A stretch of 64,000 nucleotides of DNA from Parelaphostrongylus tenuis (Eukaryota > Nematoda > Chromadorea > Rhabditida > Metastrongylidae): the NCBI GenBank assembly GCA_019055375.1, contig JAHQIW010004752.1, forward strand, positions 698,683 to 762,682, written 5' to 3'. Position numbers and translations under genes: made by a program. The notes under the pieces were generated by a model. The model ran no database searches. It worked only from the letters and a program-made list of their open reading frames with translations, and had not been told where the DNA came from. This document shows positions 55,946-64,000 of this stretch, in pieces; positions within the stretch are counted from its first letter, which is position 1; every line of letters starts with the position of its first letter.

Positions 55946-56029
55946 AAAAATCTTATCAATCGAAAGGGATCGCTTTCTCATTTGTCGCCGTCTAACATAT
56001 AGCTGGCTTTATTTTCCGCGGCACATATA

Positions 56030-56757
56030 ACATCTTATCTCCATAAGAAGGAAATTCCGAATCAGTGGAAAACGTCGCGCGCAGTTATCCTCCATAAAAA
56101 GGGTGACGGATGAAATCTTCGTAACTATCATCCGATTTGCTTGCTGACTATGCTTTAAAATTTTTTTACGCAGAATATACTTCTGCGCACATCAGGAATT
56201 TTGTTTGAGGCAAGGCCAGTTGAGTAAGAAGGTTTTCGAAAAAGATTTTGCCGTATGGCTCGCATTCAAGCCGAATTGAGGGCAGCAGAAATTTGTCACG
56301 AATATTACCTTTCTTCAAATCTAACTTTTTTCGACTATGAATAAGCGTTTGATAGCATTGAAACGAGTGCAGAACTATCAGCGCTCGTCGATCAAAGAGT
56401 GGGCCCGTCCTACATATGAACTTTGTCAAACTGCTATCGAAATTGCGCTACGGAAGTACAGCTATTTCATCAACTCATTACCATACGCATTGACGAAGGA
56501 TTTTACAGGGCGGTACGGTATCGCTACAACTGTTCACCTCCGCACCGCAGTGGATAACAATGTCACTCATTCAAGAAGGGAGAGGATACGTATTGATGGA
56601 AGATTCCAACCACACCTCCGTTTTGCGGACGATATTGCCATTATCTCAAAAAGCACTAGTGAAGCAGAGACGATGCTTAGGGTAGTCAGCGAAGCAGAAA
56701 GAGAAATTGGACAACTCATAGTTCTTATGAATACCCCGTTTATTGAAAATTGACAGG
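56030..56757 (+). mobile_element. RTE-type LINE fragment, copy C
   Basis: Early RT blocks are recognisable near 56,040-56,240 (IPNQWKTSRAVILHKKGD-like, then a GFRKRF-like trace). The DxxxAFDSxET and palm regions follow in shifted frames. A 138-codon frame ends with RIRIDGRFQPHLRFADDIAI and SKSTSEAETMLRVVSEAERE, keeping the FADD catalytic motif at 56,622-56,633. It is truncated at both ends. The following 56,760-57,760 has no supported gene. Confidence 0.8.
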
Positions 56758-57764
56758 ACACTGTGGAGACTCCTAAATTTTTCAATCGTCATTGCTTTGC
56801 CTCTACTTTGCTCTTTTTACGACCCAAAGATTGTGCGTTGAAAAGACGAAAAAGTTCTAGATGTGCCTGATAAATCATTCTACTGGAGTTTATATTATTA
56901 ACATCAGCTCATTTAGATTTGGATACAACGAGCATTTCTTCATCATCTTCAGAATCGCATGTAATTGACGTGTTGAGTTGAGTATCATACACCAATAACT
57001 ATAAATACCAGTATCTATTTTTGTATACCCAGTGATGAAGGGTGATATGCAAAATCATTTACGTCAGATGGAAATCACTACACATCCGCTATTGACGTGA
57101 TACCTGTGGTGTTGACTGGAATTGAAGTGAATTTAGTAATGTTCCATGATTGTGAATAGTTAATCAGACTAGTAAGTAATCTGAAAATTTTCGCCAAATA
57201 ATGTAGAGCAGATCTCGCTGCTGTCGAGACAAGCTTGCATATGCATCAATCTCAATCACTAGATAAACAGCTTCACGACAGCTTCTGCGATACCAATCCA
57301 CACATTACCAAGGAACGGCATTTTATGATGTTTTCTCCAATATTTGTTAAGCTCTTTGAAGTTAACGAAAAACATTTACGTGGTTTAAATTTGTTATGCG
57401 GTCTTACAGTTGGAAAACAGTTCATCTTATGCTTTGGCGGCAATTGAAACCATATAAAACATGCTGAAAGAAAAGTAGTGAGTTGCCTCTGCTGTTTCCA
57501 CGACCCATTTCGAATTTTGCTTCAAAACCGTAATTACTTTTGCACCATTGAACATCTTTTCCATAAATTAGATCAATATGAAATAAATAAATGGTAAGTA
57601 TAGCGTCATTATCAACATAACATAGAGCGACATATCAAAGAGCGAATTCAAGAGTTCGTAAACCGCCTTATGCAACAACCTAATAGTTTGATGGCTAATA
57701 TTTTGGCTACTTCGTCTTCTTCATAGACCGGACGTGCCTTACATTAGACGAATTCAATTTGATT

Positions 57765-58440
57765 ACAAAGGCAAAATGTTGAACTCCGTAGTTCTGACGG
57801 AACGATAACAGCCTTCAGAAAGACAGTGGAAAAATCGATCACTGATACTACCCAGCTTTCTCTAAGCATCACTTCCTCTACCGGTAATGAGAAAGAGGAT
57901 AAATTTGTTGTTCCACCGACTCTTCCTTCGAAAATCCGGCACCCTATTTCATTGGTGCACGGATCAAACAAAATTGTGTCTTACAGGATAAAACTGGACA
58001 CCTAAGCACTTCTACTAGTCTTTTCAGCAGCTGCTTCGGCTATTCACTCGTTGCCCTGTGAGAACGCAAAATCCTAGTCAATGGAAAACTGAAAGATTGT
58101 TTTGTTTTACCAAAATGAAACCTTCACGACATCGGCAACTATCGCTCCATTCGCTTGCTGTCCATCGTCTATAAACTCTGTACCCAAAAAGCGAGCTGAT
58201 ATGCGGAGTGTTTGTAAACATCAAGATTGTAGTGGAGAGCAATTAACACCCCATTTCGTGATCATCTTTTCGACTTAAGAGTCTCCCGCTTCAAAATGTG
58301 CATCGGAGGTCTGGCCACTGCGCAAGCAGGATTGGAGATCACGCTTTATTGAAAAAGCAGTGCAATGGTCGATGCTAGGAGTATCAATTTTCTAGTAAAT
58401 GAGATGAAAGTTCTAAAATTCTGACCTATGTTGACTACCG
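57765..58440 (+). mobile_element. RTE-type LINE fragment, copy D, internally deleted
   Basis: The linker reads SDGTITAFRKTVEK and VVPPTLPSKIRHPISLVHGS (57,915), then KTERLFCFTKMKPSRHRQL-like sequence and CCPSSINS (58,160), matching RTE-A at 41.7-41.95 kb. From about 58,330 it jumps to the C-terminal block (ALLKKQCNGRC / MLGVS region). Most of the polymerase is missing. Confidence 0.65.
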
Positions 58441-58779
58441 CAAATCAACGACCTTGTAGCACACGCTGAGCTATCGAACGAAAGGTGAAATTATTCGAAA
58501 TTTGTGCAGTTGGTGCTCAAAGTCTAGTGGAAGCTCACTCTCAGGACCCCTGCTGAGCAAGCAGAGCAAATCGAGTGTGACGCATAACTTTATTATTGTC
58601 GCTACAACGCATCGTATTGTAAGATAAGATTTAATTACTTTACGTCTTAGAAAGACCCCTATACAGGGCCTTTATAGATTGTCATCAGCGCAGTCACATG
58701 CCGTCGTGATTGCTTCAATGCAGATTCTCTGCAGTTGGCATTTACCATCTGGCTATGTTGCGTACTTTGCCTCTGTACT

Positions 58780-58865
58780 AGAGGTGCAGAGTAGTGCAGT
58801 GGCTGGTGATGCGGCAAGGTGATAAGCAAACTACAGTTTCGGCACCCTTACCAACAATCTCCGAA
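58780..58865 (+). repeat. Possible tRNA-like SINE head
   Basis: An A-box-like 'tagtgcagtggctggtgatg' is followed about 30 bases later by a B-box-like 'agtttcggcaccc'. The tail does not match the S1 or S3 families. It may be a third SINE type or chance. Confidence 0.3.
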
Positions 58866-59001
58866 ATCAATGTTCTGAAAGCTTAGAGGGCCTCAAATCG
58901 GCTGCCTGTAGGATTGCAGAAAAGGAAATGGTTCTAATGCCCTTACTTATTGTTCTTCGTCTTGATCATCGTCTCTAATTTCATCTCTTTGACGGAATCG
59001 A

Positions 59002-59220
59002 TCATGAAGCACGTGTAAACCGCATAGCTTCGTCGCATAGTTTTTTTTTTGCAAATACTTGCGTTGGTGAGAAACTTGAGTCTACTTCTAATAGCGAGTG
59101 AGAGTAGTCGGGTAGTGTCTTAAGTACTAACGCTGCGATCCTTGACATTTTTCTCACCGCATCGAACCTAGTTTGACTCCTGGGCTTCCTTAAGCTGTAT
59201 TTCATTACTATGATTATCAT
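59002..59220 (-). CDS. Unassigned open frame
   Basis: The 72-codon frame has coding-like composition (RFDAVRKMSRIAALVLKTLP, DYSHSLLEVDSSFSPTQVF) but no splice support and no recognised family. The stretches 58,870-59,000 and 59,230-60,220 show nothing I can support. Confidence 0.2.
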   Translation of the reverse strand: MIIIVMKYSLRKPRSQTRFDAVRKMSRIAALVLKTLPDYSHSLLEVDSSFSPTQVFAKKKLCDEAMRFTRAS

Positions 59221-60223
59221 TATTATAAAGCTGAACGACTTGATTTATTTGGTAGTGAAATGAATTTTTGCTTGAATTCGTTTAGCATTTGACTTAGCAG
59301 AATTTGATCAATATTAAACCACCTATCATCTTCCTCCAAGGTGATACTTCAAATCTTGAAGCACGCAAGTGATCGCTCGAGTTGAACTTTTTTGAGCTGG
59401 TCGAACATCTTTTTGTGCTTCATGATAGACAGTGGTGGCATATTCGTCTTTCGATGTCCAATAATTTGTGGGAGTTCTTAATAAACCATGTATAAAAATT
59501 CGTGTCGTTTTCGTTTATATGAAAAGTAGTACTGTTTACATTTACAACTAGCGGAAGAGAAAGTAAGTGTTTGTCTAATTAAGATATCTTCTGTCTCTGA
59601 AGGGTTCTTTGGCATGTCGGAAATATTCTGCTAGCAGTCATGTGGCAATCCAAGGGCTGACTTTTTTACTGAACACTTCAGTTGAAATTTCCAAAATGCT
59701 TAGAACTGTCTTAATAGACAGCAAAAAACTGTGTTTGAATGAGAGAGTAGAGAGCAACACAATAATGAAAGCGAGAAAGATGGCCGAGGCTAGCCATTTA
59801 GAGAGCGGGAATTATTTTTTAGTTGTTCTGAAATTTCGCTGTATTTATGGTCTTGTTACGGAAACACTGCTTATTGCGGCCACCATTTAGCGCGTTCTGC
59901 TGCGATGATGTGAGCCGAATGCTCGTAGCGGATTGTTTCCTTTCTCTCGGAAAAAGCTTCAAGAATTTTTTTTTGGTTCGAATAGCCTTATACTACTGCT
60001 TTCGTTTCTGCAGAAATTTCTATGAGCACCGACCAAATTCGCTGATAAGGAAAGTACAAAATGGCAGTATTCATTTTGTCCTGGAAGAGCATTAAGATCA
60101 TTAGATACTTTTCAGTTGGTTATGATAGTATTTAGTTTCTTGCGGCTATAAGAGCGCTCTTTCTATGGTTCTCTTTATTACTTTATCTAACCCGGTTCAC
60201 AAACTTTTTTTCTTCTCTGCAGT

Positions 60224-60538
60224 TCACAGTGCTTCTGGCATTCGATTTGTCTTCTCGCTTGTTTTGAGGTTTCCAGTTATCTTCGCGAACGCCCTAAAAC
60301 GTCGTGCACGTCGCTCTTCATCCTCAAGGTTAGTCGGGCCTGGGACGATCGCTGTTGATTGCCGGAGCGCGTTTCGAAGCTGTGTCAATTCGGCGTTGAC
60401 CGTGCCGAGCATCACTAGGCATTCGGTCCACAGTCTTCGTGTACTCAGATCTTTGGATATTCTTTTAGAATGCAGAAATTGGCCCTGAATTTTCACTGTG
60501 TCAACTTGTGCTTTTCCTCTATCATCACTCATATTCAA
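60224..60538 (-). CDS. Unassigned 104-codon open frame
   Basis: It starts MNMSDDRGKAQVDTVKIQGQ and continues RRLWTECLVMLGTVNAELTQ, LRNALRQSTAIVPGPTNLED, EERRARRFRAFAKITGNLKT. It is GC-richer than its surroundings and strongly charged, with a coding-like pattern. It could be the start of a small gene or of a retroelement gag-like frame, but no zinc knuckle or protease motif is visible. Confidence 0.35.
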   Translation of the reverse strand: MNMSDDRGKAQVDTVKIQGQFLHSKRISKDLSTRRLWTECLVMLGTVNAELTQLRNALRQSTAIVPGPTNLEDEERRARRFRAFAKITGNLKTSEKTNRMPEAL

Positions 60539-60736
60539 AAAGTAATTATATGCTTTTTTGACATTTCAGTAGTCATTCGGTGGCTTAAATCTCGAGAATT
60601 TGAAGTGCTTCTGGTTTTTCGATGCCCTTTATTTTACGACTGCAGCAGTGAAAGTAAATTATTTCACACTCAAGCATTCTTCGCTGAGCCAGCGGCGAGT
60701 CTAACGAGCGTTTTTGGCTTCACCAAAAAAATTTTT

Positions 60737-60917
60737 ATTGCGCTGCAACAGCGAAGTTAAGATTGCATTTCACACCGCGGCATATTGCACTGGTATGTCT
60801 GTGAATTTCGCAACATTGGCATAAAGTCATCGCCTTCCAACAACCAGACGATAGTTCGAAGTAGTCAGCAAAATCTCGGACGTTGTTCTTGCTTTTCGAA
60901 AAAAATCTTCCAGCGCC
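60737..60917 (-). pseudogene. Exon-like segment with ambiguous frame
   Basis: After a strong acceptor ('ttcttactgttacag', minus strand) two frames look coding-like. One reads GAGRFFSKSKNNVRDFADYF and is cysteine-rich to a stop at 60,737. The other reads ALEDFFRKARTTSEILLTTS then stops, with LYANVAKFTDIPVQYAA and LTSLLQRNKNFFGEAKNA continuing beyond it. A GCG|GTGAGT donor about 90 bases upstream could define a short intron. An AATAAA lies about 100 bases downstream. Probably a decayed coding segment. Confidence 0.3.
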
Positions 60918-61911
60918 CTGTAACAGTAAGAATAAGAGCGTGGAACAGAATTTATTTTCATTAATACAGCATAATATATAAACCATTTAGAAGATAAAAC
61001 TCACCGCTAAAAGTTTCGAGATTTATGCTATAGATTAGTTAATAAATGTTGAAAAAGAATAAAAAATACGCGTTTTTCGAATATGGGTCCGGATGTGGAA
61101 AGAGTACCTCATCAACATCACGATTCAACCGGACTTTGAGCAATCTGACATTCAGCCATGGATGATAGTGACATCAGGCGACTGTATAGGCCTAGAAGAA
61201 GGACAATTTTTATGCAATTCTGCAGTGTAGTCCTTCCATTTCAGTTCGTATATTTTGAGTTTTCTTCTATTCGCTCGGAACTGAAGATCGAACTTCCTAA
61301 GTGACACCTCGACTTCAACGAAATAAGCAGCAGATGAGTAACTCGTGCTAATGCAGATCGTTATACAGTAATCTATTCCACTATAACTCAGCGATGGTCA
61401 TGTTAGCTAAATTAGACCACAGTAGCCCCATCTGCTTCAGACTATCAATAGAGCAGTAATGTCTTGCTTCTTTTTTTATTGATTTGCAATTGACATTTGT
61501 TGACACTCCACAGCTCACACAACAACGAATAGCGATGTTCAGCAACGAATCATCGAACGTAACAAGAACATTCTTACAGCGAATAGATAAAATTACATGG
61601 AAAAGTGTCAGTCGCAACGGAGATCCTTTGTCTTACCCTAATAAACTTTCATGAATCAGTTGTACCAACCACACAGGTAACAAATATAAGCGGAGGAGTC
61701 CATAAAAAACCTAAAAGTGTCGTTGCCAGGCCGTTGTGAAGTGTTCAACACGTGCGTCCCAGCCAGTAAAACGTGCCAAAGACCTGCATTTCACAGCTGA
61801 AAAAAGTTGAAAGGTAGAAAAATAGCCACTTGAAAATAATAAAGCTATAACTGAAGAATCCTACTCTTGAAGTTTCAAAAAGTTACCTACGAAATAACCA
61901 TAGGAATGATA

Positions 61912-62115
61912 AGGATATAAAGGGTGAAGCTCTCGGCATTCATGAATCTCTCAGAGTTGAGCCATGCATTCGTCACCTTCCCAGTCTTGTATCAATTTCC
62001 CGACCCCAGAGGATGGAGTAGCTTGGTGAGCCATGAGCGCGAGATCGAGCCAACATCTTGAATGCGACGCACATCACCTCTAACTTACTTGCGCTACACA
62101 TGCGCTCCTTATGAA
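61912..62115 (-). mobile_element. tRNA-derived SINE, family S1, copy 4
   Basis: On the minus strand: 'aggagcgcatgtgtagcgca' (A-box region), then 'gttggctcgatctcgcgc' (B-box region), then the family tail 'ctctgagagattcatgaatg' and 'gagcttcaccctttatatcc'. It is the shortest and most intact copy. The flanking 61,020-61,900 and 62,120-63,420 stretches contain no supported gene apart from a run of ten C's at 62,944-62,953. Confidence 0.75.
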
Positions 62116-63424
62116 ATGATATCCATCATAATGACTCCACTGCAAATTTTGAGATCTATTACCATATATAAAAGCAGGTGGAGATCAAGATGTGAGACAA
62201 TAACTAATTGATGCTTTTTTCAAGGTGGTCGGGTAACTCGCTCATGTTGGATAAGATTGAAGCAGATGAAGAAGTTCCACGCTTCGTTAAGTAATACTGT
62301 AATGGAGACAGATCCGTTTGGCTTGAAGTCATTCCACGCAAAACGCACAAAAATTATTCTATGTGGAAGAAGACGACATTATGGCATTTATTAGAAGTAG
62401 GTCTACATAAAGTCGATTGCAGTAAGGTTACCACCAGCGACTTTGATAACAATATCGACGCAGACAGAATAATTAGAGACATCACGCTGGCACAAGTGAA
62501 TTAGTGGATTAGAGTAAAAATTTTCATTAGAAGATTCATTCATCTCAGTGAAAATCGTCATTCAAGAAAACATTCATCTCAATGTGTTATTTGGTGAATT
62601 TCAGAATTACTCATTCATCACTGAACACGAGACATACAACCAACAGGTATTAGTGAAAACGCAGAGATGCTGCCCATTTGCCCTACATGGCTTTTTTCCA
62701 TGTCCGCCACTAGCTTTTAAAGCCACATGGCTTTTTCGTGAAGAAAAAAAAGTCCATGCTGAAGCCGAGATATTTTACAAGTCAACCATATTCAGATTTG
62801 GTGTGTGATTTCTTGTGATTGATTAAGTTCTTCCCTATATATTATCCAAGATAGTTTCAAAACTTTCATGCGTAGGTTCGGCTGGTGCTTAAAGATTGTT
62901 GTTTTTGTTACAAATGTCACTGGATGCTGACAGAGCTTATCTTCCCCCCCCCCTCCAAAGTATGTGCCATTAGAAACAGCATGACAATCTGGATCAATGT
63001 GGTGTCAAATGAATAGTCTGAAGTTAATAAATGTTTAGCGGTTTCTCGTTAGTGATAATGAGGCAAATCTCTTCGTAGTCAAAAGGAGTTCCGTCGCTTG
63101 TAGATTTTACGGTCAAACTTCTGATCCTTTATGGGTAATGGAATAGGCATTCTAGTAGAGTGATCTTGGAAATTCAATTGCAGGCCATCATTCTTCTAGA
63201 TTCATGTTTTGTTCTATCGTAACAATCATTCTAATCTCAACTCAGTCGTTACTGCACCACAATCCCATACATTCATTGATCGAAAAAGAAGAAAATAAAA
63301 CCAGTTACAACCGATAAGAAATTTTTGGTTCTTTCTGATTATACGGGACAAATGATAAACCAATCTCATTCACTGGAAAGAAACTTTTCATAGATATGTT
63401 AGTCATATTCCAAAGGCTAAGATT

Positions 63425-64000
63425 TCCGGCTACAGCCCCACGTCGCCGATTTGACAAAACACCCTTTTATAACGCTGTAAAATCCACACGAAAACTATGT
63501 ATCGGACGCCCATACTTCTCGACGAACAGAGCTCTTTCTTTGGACCGTTAGTATTCAATCAATAGCGCAATCGTTTCTGATTCCAACGCTGTGCTTATAA
63601 CCTAAAAAGACCGTTTCTCTGGAACGCAGCAGGCAAAATAATTTGAGTTCTCATCTTTGATAGAAGAGATCTTTGGCCATTCACGTGCGCTGGTTCGATG
63701 GTCGATAGACCTTGCACCGGTCTAACGACATCACTCCAGCGCACTTGAATTGGCAGAAGAGCTTCATGATCGCAGATGGATATTCAACTTATTTTACCTG
63801 CTGAGTTTCGGAAAAACGGTCTTCTTAGGACATGAGCACAACATTGGAATCAGTTACGATTACGTTATCGAATTATAACTAATAGCCCAAAGAAAGAGCT
63901 TTGTTGAGAGAGAAGTATGCGCGCCCGTTACATAGCTTTGTGTGGATTTTATAGGGTTACAAAAGGGCGTTTTACCAAATCTGTGAATGGTGTTGTAGCC
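63425..64000. mobile_element. Foldback element with long terminal inverted repeats, running to the window end
   Basis: The left arm starts 'ggctacagcccca...gatttgacaaaacaccc' and the right arm, in reverse complement from 64,000, starts 'ggctacaacacca...gatttggtaaaacgccc'. They remain alignable for about 270 bases, through 'ataaaatccaca', 'gagctctttctttgg', 'gattccaa.g.tgtgct' and 'cctaagaagaccgttt', to a centre near 63,710. This is the most complete member of the family and shows that it is a non-autonomous foldback transposon. The right end may continue past the window. Confidence 0.8.

Noticed and set aside
59609..60095. Plus-strand frames of 82-93 codons as genes
   Set aside because: Composition is like random AT-rich sequence, with no acceptor, donor or family signature.
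1..64000. CRISPR arrays, bacterial operons or phage modules
   Set aside because: No regular spacer-repeat arrays, no Shine-Dalgarno-led gene strings and no phage structural genes are visible; intron-bearing exons and eukaryotic retroelements point to an animal genome.

Overview
This 64-kb window looks like intergenic and accessory DNA from a nematode, most likely a strongylid (hookworm-type) worm. That assignment is inferred from the AT-rich sequence, short introns with TTTNCAG-type acceptors, and a dense mixture of RTE-type LINEs, Penelope-like elements (PLEs), mariner relics and tRNA-derived SINEs. No prokaryotic operon, rRNA gene, intact tRNA gene or CRISPR array is visible. Most open frames are chance or decayed, and no intact long gene is present.

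Layout. From 1.8 to 6.1 kb and from 25.5 to 30.1 kb lie two colinear copies of one segmental duplication. It holds a decayed, unrecognised multi-exon gene, a mariner relic and an inverted pair of tRNA-like SINE heads. From 10 to 19 kb there are tRNA-derived SINEs, RTE fragments and foldback repeats. From 19.3 to 20.65 kb and again from 53.86 to 54.92 kb there are two paralogous copies of an unrecognised conserved coding locus, each with four recognisable exons on the + strand. The first copy carries a 249-bp element with inverted ends and a candidate hammerhead ribozyme between its second and third exons. From 20.9 to 25.3 kb come a mariner relic, a second hammerhead-like fold on the minus strand, and a nearly full but frameshifted Penelope-like element with a GIY-YIG endonuclease and a minimal hammerhead motif at its 3' end.

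From 36.0 to 40.4 kb a second PLE has a 5'-truncated inverted copy of itself directly upstream, the terminal arrangement typical of Penelope elements. An RTE element (40.5-43.3 kb), a mariner (44.1-45.1 kb) and a second RTE (45.5-48.1 kb) follow. The right third (48-64 kb) has SINE, foldback and RTE fragments, the second copy of the conserved gene, a few unassigned exon-like frames, and a large foldback element cut by the window end.

The signals most worth attention are the hammerhead-like folds, one intronic, one on the opposite strand near a PLE and the others at PLE ends, together with the two conserved but unidentified host-type gene families.
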